Shown here: positions 1 to 11,678 of the stretch, one piece after another
Numbering within the stretch: the stretch's first letter is position 1
Layout of the letters: every line of letters starts with the position of its first letter
NCBI GenBank assembly: GCA_036674765.1
Contig: JARVKI010000017.1
Location: 186,001-250,000, forward strand
Source of the DNA: Seiridium cupressi
Lineage: Eukaryota; Ascomycota; Sordariomycetes; Amphisphaeriales; Sporocadaceae
Direction of reading: 5' to 3'
DNA length: 64,000 nt
The notes under the pieces: model-generated
What the model was told of the DNA's origin: nothing
The model's database searches: none
The model's input: the letters and a program-made list of their open reading frames with translations, nothing else
Position numbers and translations under genes: made by a program

Positions 1-1
1 G

Positions 2-487
2 CAGGACGCCGAGGTGTTGGCAGAGAAGAAGATTCACGATGAGAACATACACGAAATCAAGAAGCTCGTGAAGCACGCTGTGTCAGATGACGAGCCAGGG
101 CACATCGTTCTCCTCGTACAATGGGTCGATGATCCTGAAGAGACTTGGGAACCGGAAGAGGAAATACAAGACGGCGCATCAGAGATGCTGTTCGACTATT
201 GGAAGAAGCAAGGAGGCCGGAACCATGTTTTATTCGACACCAAGCCACTGCTTAAGGAACAGTATTGGGTCTATAAAATTTTAAAGCACGAGAGATTCAA
301 GTCAATTTTCCGCTTCCAGATCCAGTGGGTCGGTTACCCAGTCGACGGCGCCAATACGACCTGGGAGTCCGAATCCAAGCTCAAGAATATCGCTCCAGAA
401 CTGCTCGATGAGTACTGGACGGTGCAGGGTGGCCGTGATAAGTTTCTCGCCAAACGCGGTCGGGCCAAGAAAGCTAGGACCGAATAG
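2..487 (+). CDS. Double chromodomain protein, 5' end cut by the window
   Basis: The frame is already open at base 2 and no ATG is seen before the first domain, so the gene starts upstream of the window. The visible 161 residues hold two chromo-like modules. The first has VLLVQWVDDPEETWEPEEEI and the second FQIQWVGYPVDGANTTWESE, each with the aromatic-cage style W..(x)TWE core and each ending in a similar (D/E)YW..QGGR tail. The tails suggest an internal duplication. A basic tail (KRGRAKKART) precedes the stop. Chromodomains of the HP1 type bind methylated histone H3 tails; tandem chromodomains also occur in remodellers and in retrotransposon integrases. No integrase or helicase sequence is visible, so the role is inferred as chromatin binding only. 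The missing N-terminus could change this reading. Confidence 0.75.
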   Translation, partial: QDAEVLAEKKIHDENIHEIKKLVKHAVSDDEPGHIVLLVQWVDDPEETWEPEEEIQDGASEMLFDYWKKQGGRNHVLFDTKPLLKEQYWVYKILKHERFKSIFRFQIQWVGYPVDGANTTWESESKLKNIAPELLDEYWTVQGGRDKFLAKRGRAKKARTE

Positions 488-2970
488 ACCATTGATGCAG
501 GAGTGGACTGATCAACTAGCTTGTGTATCTGACTCTTGTATATCCCGGTATGCATATGTGGACGAAATGTACATACGTGGAGGAAGGGAGGCCGGCTGCA
601 TTGCTCGGAAAAGGTGTTGAGTGTTTACTGGCTATGCTGCTGTTTACAGCATGGATACGGCGTTTGGTGTATTAGCACAAAATTCATTAGGATGCGAATT
701 CGGCGGTGAAAGGGGTTCTGCATTCACTGAGCCGCCTCACATCAGTGGCTTAGCTTATAGTAGTTATTACTCTTACTCGGGTCAATACCATACCTACCGC
801 GTAGCAAGAGCGTTGGCTCTGCCTTGTTCGCTCCTGTCGTTGCTATCAGAACAATGGCTCAACGACCCAATACAGGACCAACTGATGGGTCCATCCGGTC
901 TACTTGGATCTATCACCCTTCCGTATATGCACAGGACTCTTGGTCTTCAAATGTGGGCCCTCGTTGAACATGATTGAAAATCACTGATCATTAAGATAGA
1001 TCTCTGGTCTAGATCTTACAATCACCATGACGATGTGCAAAGCGTCTGCGCAATTTGATAGTGGAGTGAGCTTGCTTGTGGATTCCGACTTGATCTTTAC
1101 ATCCGGGACAACTATTCAAACATATAATCTATCTGTGAACCATGAACTGCTCGCGCATACGGCGACGTACTTCGCTCTCATAGAAGCATTAAAACTATTA
1201 GCGATACTCACTGGTCGCGGGAGACTATTAGCAATAATGTAAATATGATGTTGATGTAGATTTGTGAGACTATTAACCTAATAAGGATGTCTAAGCCACA
1301 GCCTGGCCTCTATTCTTTAAGCGAGATCCACGCGGTACAGTGTTTTATTGATCAAATCTCACAACCATGCAACGTAATCAAACTATCGAATGCTCGGATC
1401 CTGAGAGTACAGGCTCTCGGTTCCTGGGACTATTAAATTTTGCGGATCGAGACTCTGAATGTGGTATCATATAATGTCCAGCGCCAGATGTCGAGTGTTT
1501 CCCACTTCGTCAACGCAGCTCTGTCCTACTGCACATACCTTTGTTCTACCTTTCCCCTTCTTCGATCCAGGCCACGTAGTCCAGACAATCAGCCATTTAT
1601 TTTTCACTCATTCAAACCACCAATGCTTGAGGTGTTAAACATCTTTCCTATTTCCTACTCTATACCGTCATAAGTGAGATTGGTATAACCGGAACAAATA
1701 ATCTGGTAATAATACGTGAAGGATCAAGTTTTGTTTCATTTTAGTGGCTCTTTTCTGTAGTATATAAGGTCAGCAGAATCAAAATGTCTGAGATATAGCG
1801 CCGTAGTATTAGATCTATTAGTCTATGTAACCAATAACAATACCCTGACTCGCCCATGTGTCAAAACTTACTTGGAATCAAGCTATAAACATCTGAAAAG
1901 AAAAGAATCTAGATACCACGGTTATTGTGACGTCCGTAGCACCTTGGCATTGATCATTCCATCATGAGATAGACGAAACTATTGTGACAGAATACCACTT
2001 GTCTGTCCTATAGCGGGATGAAAATACGTTCTCGCAGATAACCACCAAGGGGCCCACACGGCGTCGTCTTTTTGGACCGAGCCCAAGACAATAAGCGTGC
2101 CGACATCTAAGAGTGTGACGACGGTCAAAACTCAATTATCACCAAGCTCGAGGAAAACGAGAAATTGATCTATGCGTAAAGAGGCGACACTCAAAAATCG
2201 AATGAGGACTAGAAAACTATTTATGATGAGAAGAAACAACTGTTACAAGGTATGATCTTTTCAAGAGTAGCTACATCCGTTATTAACACCGTCCATCGCA
2301 ATGAGAGCCATGGACTCAAGGAGTAATAGAACAGAACGATTCATTCATCTGGGTACCAGCCGCATTCAACTGAACGGTGCAACTCTGTACTGGGCCTGAT
2401 GTGGGCAAACTTATCAATAAGCTCTTGAATTAAGTCATTAACATCAATCCGATCCGTAACTCACGTTGCTACATAATGCGAAAGTCATGATCAAGAAGCC
2501 AATAAACTCCACAGTTACGACAAGGCAGTAATATATTTTCATGGCATACGTTTTTATTCTATTCGATTGTACCATGTTTGATTTTAGGTTGCGTTGGCTT
2601 CAGAATGTCGAGTTCTGCCGAAATGTTATGCGGTCACGCAACGTTACCTATTATCATGGACATGCTAGGTAGGTATGATCCTCTTTCGGTCACTAGATGC
2701 GAAGTTGCTAAAAAAAAAAAACAATAGTTATGTACAAGCAAACAATATGACTGATGGAAGCTCGATCTCTCCAATCTACCAATCTATGTATTTTAAAGAC
2801 AAGCCCGAAAACATATCCAAAAGAAGCTGGATCGCTTGACTAGCATGATATGGACCCCAACACCGAACCCGGTTTATTCCCGCAACCTGCTACTCTACCG
2901 AAGCAAACCTTGCCCTAATCTCCACTCGTGCACCACAGTTGTACTGTTCTAAACTGCTCCTCTTCAACAA
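488..2970. other. AT-rich gene-poor stretch
   Basis: No open frame here has recognisable protein features, and the longer ones (for example 621-977) look like chance. The sequence is AT-rich with many TA steps and short A runs (about 2710-2721). The heptamer ACTATTA recurs at 1194, 1224, 1269 and 1429. It may be decayed repeat DNA. Confidence 0.5.
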
Positions 2971-3069
2971 GGTCTGTTGGCAGAATTGGCATTGCGTCTG
3001 ACTACGAGTGAATACTTGCAGTAATCAGTTGACATCAGGAGATTCTGGGTTCGATCCCCAGGCAGACCT
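2971..3069 (+). tRNA. tRNA-Arg(ACG): tRNA-Arg (anticodon ACG), with intron
   Basis: A full cloverleaf can be drawn. The acceptor stem is GGTCTGT (2971-2977) with GCAGACC (3062-3068), and the discriminator base is T3069. The D stem is GCA/TGC with loop GG at 2988-2989. The anticodon stem is TCTGA (2997-3001) with TCAGG (3035-3039). The anticodon ACG lies at 3004-3006 after C32/U33. The T stem is CTGGG/CCCAG (3045-3049, 3057-3061) with loop TTCGATC. A 26-base intron (3008-3033) sits at the canonical position after residue 37. ACG is read as ICG and decodes CGU/CGC/CGA arginine codons. A T-rich run follows at 3070-3083, as expected for a pol III terminator region. Confidence 0.93.
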
Positions 3070-4281
3070 TCTCTTTTGCTTTTGGACTGTTCATCAACGT
3101 CCTAGATTCTTTTTTGTTAGAGAACTAGTTGAGTTGACCCTTCTACGTGTTGCTCGTCTTGATGCTATGCCTTGAGAATCGGGGTTCTCCTTTTAGTAAT
3201 ATGCAGCACGTATTACGAGCAATGCATCCTTTTACAGCCGACTTTTGCCTTATAAGCCACAAATGCAGAATGACACCCTACGCGAATGGCGTGAAAATGT
3301 ATTGATTCAGTTAGCTCTTTTTACTTACTGAGTCATGGCATGAATAGAGTGTTAGGATGACTTCTATAATCAATTTCATATGCATAAATCGGAGATCAGT
3401 CCTTGAATACAGCACCTAAAAACGCGCGGGGGAGGTCTAGTTCCAGTTATGTGTTTCCACTAATACAATTCACCACCACCAACGTTTAAAGACTTGATAT
3501 ATGTGTGGATACTTATATCATTTGCAGTATCCTATAAGACCTGTAAATTCGAAGAAGTTTTCTTAAGGCACTTTCTCTGTAAATGGTGAATGCCAGTGTC
3601 AGTCATCCTCTTGGTGCATCCATATGACCATATTTGTAATGCATCGTTCAAAGTGAAAAGGTTTGAAGTGATGCACACTATCACCACTACTGTAAAATCG
3701 CGAACTCCGTCTTCCACTCTAGAAAATGGTAGAGCGACTCTATACATAATACCGTGAATGTATGTAGCCATCTCCAACTAGCTCGAAATCCGAATGTGAT
3801 AACCGCGACGTATACCTACTGCAAAAGCTGAGACACCCCTATCGGAACTGGACTGACGTGATATGCGCGACTCGGAATCGCTATAAAGACAACAAGAGGA
3901 TGATAAAATGGAGCATGGCCAGACAAAATCCCCGTGCAAAAGTCGAGCTGTCTATGTTGCCGCGATCGTCTCTGAGGATTGCAGACGGGTGGGGGCTCGC
4001 CATCGGTGATTTCCTATGCTTAGGGTGTCAAGGTGCACTGGGGGCAAAAAGATACCCCTGTCAGCCCTGTTACCGCGCTTCCCCAGAACTGCCGTCCCGC
4101 GTTGCCTTCCCCGAGGTACACTTACCGGGCTGCAACTAGTGCTAGGCCCGACAAGTGGCTGGGATAATTATTCAGTTAGCAACACCACGAAACTCAGATC
4201 CAACCTCATCTGCGACTCCTTGGTGCATCCATCTCTCCATCGTCAGTTGGTTGGAATACTATCGACACAAACCTGCGGAAT
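3070..4281. other. Intergenic region upstream of the fatty acid transporter gene
   Basis: The first part (to about 3850) is AT-rich with no supported gene. From about 3950 the composition becomes GC-richer, which probably marks the promoter and 5' leader of the gene at 4282. The open frames at 3858-4139 and 4016-4639 do not match the spliced gene in frame and are not accepted. Confidence 0.5.
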
Positions 4282-6606
4282 ATGGCAGCGATTGGTATGT
4301 CCAACCCAATTCGCGAATAGAGGCCCCTCCCGCAAACTGACAATACCCAAGCAGCCGCATCGGTCGCGGCCACTGCGGCTGGGCTTTCATACATTGATGC
4401 GAAGTACCATATCCGAAAAGACTGGGCCATCATCAGGGGCAAGCAAAAGGCTGCTAAGCTTTTCCAACAAGCGCGTGAGTGGCCCATTCCCGATGATGCC
4501 GCTACGCTCCGCAGCAATGCTAAACGTGTCTAGTCAAGGAGAAGCGCATCTCTCCATACTACTTCTTCGAGAAGCATGCACAGCAAAAACCCAATGCAGA
4601 ATGCATCTGGTGGCGCTCGGGCAGCTATTCTTTCGCTGAGGCTTACTCACGTTCGAACCAGTTCGCTCAGTTCTTCTTGAGCCGCGGCGTGCAGCCCGGA
4701 GATTTGGTTGCGCTCTTCATGGAGAATAGCCCAGACTTCGTGTTCGCCTGGCTCGGCCTCTTTGCCATCGGGGCTGCACCGGCGTTGATCAACCACAACC
4801 TTACGAAAACCGCGCTATTGCACTGCTTGGGAATTAGCAATACCCCGCTCGTGCTGGCAGATGGCCGACCCGAGCTACTGGCACGGATTGACGAGGCAGT
4901 CGATGAGTTGGCCGCCAGAGGGACAATGGTGGTCAAGCTTGGGGACGCAAAGGCTGAGATCAATGCAATGAGAGCCGAGCGGCCGCCAGATAAGCTGAGG
5001 GAGAATGTCAAGCCGAATTCTCCATTCGGCTTGTTCTACACGAGGTTTGTATAATGCACGATTAATGAAGCAATATTCTAACGCGAATAGCGGCACCACT
5101 GGCCTACCCAAGGCATGCATCATACCTACGACCGCCGGGTTTTTTCATGGAGTCAGCGTATGTGTTATCAGGATTCGCCTGGGATCCATCGTGCTAACCC
5201 TCATTAGAGACAATGTGGCACCGCTTATGTTCGTGCCGAAAATGAGCGATACTACGACTGCATGGTGAGAAATGTTCGAAGAAAAGATTGGAAATATAAA
5301 TGGACACTGACAAATTTCAGCCACTATATCATGGGACAGGTGGAATAAGTGGGATGACCCAGCTTCTTGTATGTTTTTGCTCTCTTACCATGGCACGCAT
5401 CGTTTTCTCACTATATCTAGACTGGAACCACCTTGTGTCTTGCGCCGAAGTTTAGTGCTTCTGGCTTTTGGGATGATATTCGCGAATCACGAGCGACATG
5501 GTTCGTATATGTTGGTGAAACACTACGATACTTGCTTGCAGCACCACCGTCGCCCCGAGACAAAGATCACAATGTGCACTCCATCTACGGCAATGGTCTG
5601 CGTCCCGATGTATGGAAGCTATTTCGCGACCGCTTTGGTATCGAGCAGATCTTCGAATTCTTCAACAGCACTGAAGGTGTACTGGCATTGGATAATCCGG
5701 CCAGAGGCGACTTCCGTGCGCATAGTGTCGGTCACCATGGTTTGCTCATGAGGAGCCGTCTTCATAGCACCTACATCCCGGTTGAAATAGATCCGGACAC
5801 TGGTGACATTGCGCGAGATGCCAAGACCGGTTTCGCGACCAGGGTACCTTATGAGCAAGGTGGAGAAATCCTTGTGGCTCACCCGAGCCCGTATGTCCCT
5901 CCTTTTGGGGGATACCACGGCAACAAGGAGGCGACAGAGAAGAAATTCGTCCGCGATGTCTTTAAGAAGGGCGACGTATACTATCGCACTGGCGACGCGC
6001 TTAGGAGGGACGCAGATGGTCGGTGGTACTTCTTGGATAGGTAAGTTAAAGCCCGGATGAGTGATTCAAAAAACGTGCTTAACATTTAAGCAGACTAGGG
6101 GATACCTTTAGATGGAAGGGTGAGAATGTCTCTACTGCAGAGGTATCGGAAGTACTTGGTCGTTATCCAGGCGTCCTCGAGGCTACCGTATACGGTATCA
6201 GCCTTCCGGGTCATGATGGCAAGGCTGGAATGGCAGCTGTCTACATAGATCCTGCTCATAAGGAGTTCGACTACAGTGGCCTCCTGAAGTGAGTATTCCC
6301 ATCCAGGGCGCGCCCTTGTGGATATCTTCTGTCGGTCTCTCCTGTGTATATACTGACATTACTAGGCATGCCCGAACACATCTCCCCAAGTACGCCGTGC
6401 CTATTTTCATCCGCCAGATCCGGGAGCGGTCCGCCACACACAACAACAAGCAAAATAAAGTCCCTTTGAAAAACGAAGGCATCGATCCCGCAAAGGTGAA
6501 AGACGATCCGATTTTCTGGATCAGCGAAAATGGGAAGGGCTCGAGCTACGTGCCTTACGGCCAACAGGAGTGGGATTTCTTGAACAGCGGGAAGGCCAGA
6601 CTGTAA
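4282..6606 (+). CDS. FAT1: Fatty acid transporter / very-long-chain acyl-CoA synthetase (FATP/Fat1 family)
   Basis: The spliced model has nine exons (4282-4294, 4352-4474, 4534-5044, 5091-5157, 5208-5264, 5321-5368, 5421-6040, 6094-6288, 6366-6606) and codes for 624 residues, the usual length for SLC27/Fat1 proteins. The tiny first exon encodes MAAI and splices into an Ala-rich hydrophobic segment, [18 protein letters not shown]. The AMP-binding P-loop is [11 protein letters not shown] (about 213-223). The FATP signature region [20 protein letters not shown] lies at about 460-480, followed by [11 protein letters not shown]. The C-terminus is ARL, an accepted PTS1 form, so peroxisomal location is likely. 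The family couples fatty acid import to CoA activation. The in-frame TAG at 4531-4533 falls inside a good intron (GTGAGT...GCTAAAC...CTAG), so the gene is intact. The choice among family members, and whether the substrate is a fatty acid or another carboxylic acid, cannot be fixed. Confidence 0.92.
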
Positions 6607-7237
6607 AGTCGTTCACAACATTTGTACAAACATTTGGATTGCATACTGAACAAAAAGAGATTGGTATTCGATCTTTAGCAATGTTCGCGGGCGCAAGATT
6701 GATAATTTGACAGCGAAGAATTCCATCACATTACAAGTAGCTTTGAATGGACCGCGAGTGGTTGGTTGTACATACATTAGTAGCATGTGCGAAGCTTGAA
6801 TGCCGCGAAGACAAGTCGCCAACGTTGCACGACCACGAGCACTAGCGGTCGGTCCTTCAGGCTTAAATTTAACCGTATCATTTCGCGTCTAGCGTCGGAT
6901 GCGAACGCAGAGCATTGGAAATTAGGGGTCCAGTGCTAACTCTATCTGGTGCTCAGGTGGGTCGCTTCATTTCAGCCCGCTGCAGGCCAGACCATTACAC
7001 CCCAAAGCAGCATTGCACACATCCGCACTTGAGTTCTCGTGAATCTCGAACGTCACGAACCTTATGAGGAGGAGTCGGCTGGTGTTTAGAAACAGTCGCG
7101 AGATATTCCAAGGCTCGCAGCCTGAGCCACGGCATGTCACTCGTTTTATACTGATTCAGTCATTCTTTTACTCCAGGAAGGGAGCGGCAAGAGTTGAGGA
7201 TTTTGTACGGGACTAGTCATTCATTCACATCAGTCCA
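6607..7237. other. Intergenic region
   Basis: This holds the 3' flank of the fatty acid transporter gene and the promoter of the secreted protein gene at 7238. No gene is seen. Confidence 0.6.
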
Positions 7238-8035
7238 ATGCGTCTCACCACACTCGTTCTGCTTACCATAGTAAGCACTGTGTCGCGTGTTCTTGCTAGC
7301 GATGGAACAATATGGGTAACGCCTCACGATAGCTACTCCTCCTCGATCGGAGTGCTCGGCTGCAAGATCGACACAGACCGAGTCGCCTACTGGCCTGACT
7401 CGGTCTCTTGCAGCAATATCTGCGTTTCGGTCACCTATTCTGGACGTACCGTGAACCTGCTGCGGGTAGATCAGTCGCAGGGCGCACATGATGTATCCTA
7501 CGATGCATGGAACTATCTGTACACGGGGTATTCTGCCTTAGATCAGCCCACCTCGGGCGGAGCGGTGGAGATGGAGTACTCGAACCTGGATGCGTCGGAG
7601 TGCGCGGATTTGATCCATACCGATGGGAGCAAGCTCCCGCTCAGCGCATCGAACAGCATGAACTTCCTCGCCAGCTGTCTCGATTCTGAGGATGGAGACA
7701 GTAACTGGGTCGGCGACAACTACGTCCTGTACAACATCCTGGACTCCATCTGCTCGTGGGGCTACGATGAAAAATGCACGCTGGATTGGCCAAGCGTAAA
7801 TCAGGCGACGTGCGCAAATCCGCTGGGAACGCCCGTGACGCTGACATCTGAGCCGGTGTATAACATTCTCTACCCATCCGGGCAGAAGGCCCTCGCATCC
7901 ACAGGGCAGGTGGTTGATGATAGTGCCGAGAATGGCAATTCTGGAGGTCGAATCACGGCTCCAGCCTCGAGTTGGCTTGTGGTATTGGCGGCGTCCACTT
8001 CGTTGGGCTTTTGTGTTGTGGAATGGTTATTATGA
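7238..8035 (+). CDS. Secreted, probably GPI-anchored protein (expansin/RlpA-like N-terminal region)
   Basis: This is a single-exon gene of 265 residues. Residues 1-20 (MRLTTLVLLTIVSTVSRVLA) form a signal peptide. The last ~20 residues are hydrophobic (SSWLVVLAASTSLGFCVVEW) after a Gly/Ser/Asn-rich spacer, as expected for GPI attachment. Between them lie about eight cysteines and a segment GVLGCKIDTDRVAYWPDSV ... CVSVTYSGRTVNLLRVD followed by AHDVSYDAWNYLYTG. This arrangement resembles fungal extracellular proteins with a double-psi beta-barrel (RlpA/expansin-like) fold; that assignment is by eye and tentative. The protein should sit on the outer membrane face or in the wall. Catalytic activity cannot be stated. 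Confidence 0.72.
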   Translation: MRLTTLVLLTIVSTVSRVLASDGTIWVTPHDSYSSSIGVLGCKIDTDRVAYWPDSVSCSNICVSVTYSGRTVNLLRVDQSQGAHDVSYDAWNYLYTGYSALDQPTSGGAVEMEYSNLDASECADLIHTDGSKLPLSASNSMNFLASCLDSEDGDSNWVGDNYVLYNILDSICSWGYDEKCTLDWPSVNQATCANPLGTPVTLTSEPVYNILYPSGQKALASTGQVVDDSAENGNSGGRITAPASSWLVVLAASTSLGFCVVEWLL

Positions 8036-8915
8036 TTTGTGGAGATGTTTATGTTTCTTTAGATACCCTGAAACTTTCTATTCAATTCTGTTTTCCTGTT
8101 TTCTTTATGATGCACCAGGCGTCATAATTTCCACCCTAATCACTTGTCATCATCACGTCCCCATCACTGGCATTGTCGCGGTTCGAATGGTCATATCTAT
8201 CAAACGATGTTCAAGCCAATTCGGCTATATTTTACGGAGTATTCATGGTTCAAACCTACTTAAGTGATACCAGCTTACGCATTTTGGCTGCCCCAAAGCA
8301 TGTGTGGTTGTCGTCTTGCATAGGAAGGCTATTTAGTATGCAACAGCAACTGATAGTACACTGGAATTCGGCAGAATTGTAATTCTCAAAAATCAAACCA
8401 AATTTCCCAGTAAACCTCCCAGATTGCACTTGATTCATGTCAGTTCTTGGACCGGAAGACTAATCCAGCGCTTCAAAGGCATATGGCAGGTCAACTGACG
8501 CCCATGCACTCATATAGTGAACGCAATCAGATTTCCCAGCTTTCGAGGTAGGTCTGTGTTGCTTCGGACAAGCCTATACTATAGTATTAATGACAGTGCC
8601 TTCCTGCCACTGTCACACTAGAAATCGTTTGAGACTGCCAGAAGCTCTGATGGCCAGATGATCCAATGGCATCACTGCGTGTAACCGACGTCATTCCCAA
8701 ACGGGTATCAACGTCAACCTTGACTTACCGTTTGCAAAATGCCTTTAAGTCTAGGAAACTACGAAGCAGTGCGACTTCCCTTCTCTCACCGAACTCCCGT
8801 CGATACCCCTCCACAAACTTGAAATCCACATGTTTGCTGCGCATTGTGAAATCTTGACCTCTGCAACTCAATCTTCCATTGCTGCCCCCCCTTTCTAGCT
8901 GCACTGCAACTCATC
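8036..8915. other. Intergenic region
   Basis: This covers the 3' flank of the secreted protein gene and the promoter of the gene at 8916. Only short overlapping frames are present and none is supported. Confidence 0.6.
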
Positions 8916-10376
8916 ATGGCCAGCAACCCATCAACAGGCCAAAATGAGGCTCCCACCAGCCTGGGCGTGCGAGGCGAGATCTCCAATTTCGTCAAAACAT
9001 GCATTAGGAACAAGTTCCAGGAACTGGCGTTCGCGTACGATGCTGAACTTCAGAGAGACTTCCTACCCCAACTTCGTTTCCTTCTGAATGAAATCGAAAA
9101 GAAGCACAACGAGTTCAAGGATGCCAAACGCAGCATCATCCAAGAAATTGGAGAAATATTGATGCCGCTCGAAGTCGACTCTGACTTAATTGATACTGTT
9201 CCATCTCCATTTGACGATCTGCACACTGCCTGGCGCGCAGTACTTCGGCCCGGCAGTCCACTCAACACAGTGTCCTCACAGCTGGGTGCCGAGCCGGTGC
9301 GGGCATTACCTCAGCAAGAAGTGGAACGTCGCTCATCATCTCCCTCCACTTTAGGTCGGAACAATGCTGGTGAAGCAGAGGTTTTCGTGTCAGGAGTTGC
9401 AAGAGAAAAAGCTCAACACATCGAGCAACAATCTCCACTCTTGGTTCGACATGCCGGACAAGCTACCAAGGACAAAGATCCTCATGCTTCTGGTAAACGT
9501 CCAGGAGAGGAAATGGTCCATGTTATCAGCGGCAAACGTTCAAAGCTCGATGACCAAATGGTGAGTAGTGCCTATCCGTCCAGCCTGTCGCGCTCGTGAC
9601 TGATTTCTGCATGAATCAGGTGGCTCGTATGAAGACAACGCCAACTTCATCGGAATCTATAGACCCTTATGCCCGCATTGATCGAAGGATCGAGCTATCC
9701 GAGCTTCATGCAAGCGAATGTGTCTTCCAAATCCCCAACAGGACCACCTTCTATGTCATACGCTGTGACTCTCGAGGTTGTTCCTCCCGAGTCGTCGAGA
9801 AGGACCCTTTCAAGTACAAGCGAGCGTTCAATCATTTCTTCAGAGACCATACAGAAAAACCATTGACCGAGGCGGAAATATTTGAGCGCTACGCTTACGA
9901 AGGTACAACGGTCTAATTCTAGACGCTTGGCCAGTGGCTAATCTGACATGCCAATTAGTCACTGATGCCACAGAAGATAGAATTGAAGGCCATACAGGCA
10001 TAGCAGAAATTCCAGAGTGTAAGTGATGAATTGACTAATGATAGATAAATTCGTTGATTGTCCAATAGGTACGCCTCGCCTGGAACTGCCGACTAATCTA
10101 TCCCGACCACCTCGTCTGACGGCTGTGCATACGTCAACTAAAATGGGAACGAGCACCTTCACGGGAGTTCATTTCGACCCTTGGATCCCAGATGACTTGT
10201 CGAACGACCGAGGCAGTTTGCCGGAGGAAGATGATGCTGATCTATCGCAAGAAGTTAACAACGAATCCGAGAAGGAGCAGCCAAGTCGTGCTTTGCGACA
10301 ACAACCTAAACCCCCATATGCGGCGATTGCTCAAGGTCTTATGATGCGGGATGAGACCGGAAATGATCACAAGTAA
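8916..10376 (+). CDS. Unknown protein with a C-x4-C...H-x3-H segment
   Basis: Four exons (8916-9560, 9620-9902, 9959-10018, 10069-10376) give 431 residues. Residues 1-110 are predicted mostly helical and charged (FQELAFAYDAELQRDFLPQL and following). The middle is low-complexity and basic, with GKRPGEEMVHVISGKRSKLD resembling a nuclear localisation region. Exon 2 has a compact module with CDSRGC followed by FNHFFRDH, a possible zinc-binding C2H2-like unit. The C-terminal third is acidic. I do not recognise the family; a nuclear or chromatin role is only a guess. The stop at 10374 overlaps a strong donor (AAGTAAGC), so a short extra 3' exon is possible. Splicing there would change only the last residue or two. 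Confidence 0.7.
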
Positions 10377-11678
10377 GCGTTTGACGCCCTGTTCTGGTGA
10401 ATGCAGTCACTAATGCCCAAGTTGAGGCCTTTCGGTCATACCGGCAATTGGGCGCGGCGGTCTGCTCCCAATTGAGCACGATGGTAGTTAGCAGACTTTC
10501 AGTGGCAGGAATCAAGAGTGATGTTTGAAAAGGGATGACGTACGAGAATGCATTAGTATATTCCTTGAGCTTAGTATACTTTTACATATTCTGTGTGTTA
10601 GATGGCTACCTTCTAAGCCCTGTTTGCGACCTAAACTTGGTGGTCTTGGGACGTTGATTTCCTACGATTTTTTTCTTAGCTACCGAGGATAAAATTAGCT
10701 GGTGCGAGATGTATTATATTCGTCTATGAAATCCAGGATTTCTCAAGGCATCTTCAATAAACTCAACAGCAGACAAAGCGACCCCACCATTTATGTTCCA
10801 GCTCCGCTATCACGTACTGGCACAATCTATCCCGATTGAAGCGGCATATACAAAGGTCCAGCCACTTGACTGGCGGTTTGGCGAGCGCCAACGTTCCCCA
10901 CATTACGTTGGGCTGCCACCAGCCCGAGTAAGCCACGCGCTGACACATGGGTTATTGATAGCACCAAGCTAGCCAGTGCCAGGCCAATATCCATATATAC
11001 TCACGGTAAGGGCGATATCTAAGGGACCCTGGGATATCCCAAAGCTAAAAGGGGGCCGACCTAAGTATGGGGCTCAGCGCGTATTCTCTATCAGGTGTCT
11101 ACTATACTACCGTCACCAAGCCGAGACGGAAGAGCTCGGTAACCGACATATAGGTGGCTGGGTCAACCCAGTTTGCCCTGGTGAGGAGGCCCTTCTAAAA
11201 CATCGATCGAAGAACCAACTTTCAGAGCTCAGGGATACTGGAGACCTAATGGGCAGCTTGTCCAGCAATGACCGTAGAGAGAGGCGTATTGCGTGGTGGC
11301 TCAGGAGTATTCTGAATCATGACCTCGGCCCCGGGTGGGTGGCAAAGATGAGTTGTTTGGTCCATCATGAAGCGAATGTGATAGTGCTGCGAGATCACAG
11401 GCATGATGTGGGTCGTGTATCAAGACGCGGGGTCGAGGTAAAACGATTCGGGAGAGCTTATGACGATTTGGTCAAGGTGGAATTCTCTATAACGAAGTCC
11501 GCCATCGTAAGACGGGATGGCGGTGTTCACTTATCTCTGTAAATGCGGATAGGAAAGTTAAGTTGATGAACGTCGGGTCTAAGATATATGCCTTTTCGAT
11601 CAGCTTGTCATGAATACACTCCGAGATTATACCCACCCTAGACCACAGGACGGGGATGATAAAACCTACCAGAAGTCG
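10377..11678. other. Intergenic region
   Basis: No supported gene. An open frame at 10976-11542 starts with GTG and shows no domain, so it is rejected. The region separates the unknown gene ending at 10376 from the 3' end of the permease gene on the other strand. Confidence 0.5.

Noticed and set aside
621..977. 118-codon frame downstream of the chromodomain gene
   Set aside because: No supporting features in an AT-rich stretch.
4531..4533. Apparent in-frame stop and frameshift in the fatty acid transporter gene
   Set aside because: It lies in a well-formed intron (4475-4533: GTGAGT donor, GCTAAAC branch, CTAG acceptor), and the spliced frame continues correctly.
10976..11542. 188-codon open frame
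   Set aside because: It begins with GTG, shows no domain or codon-bias signal and overlaps no splice pattern.
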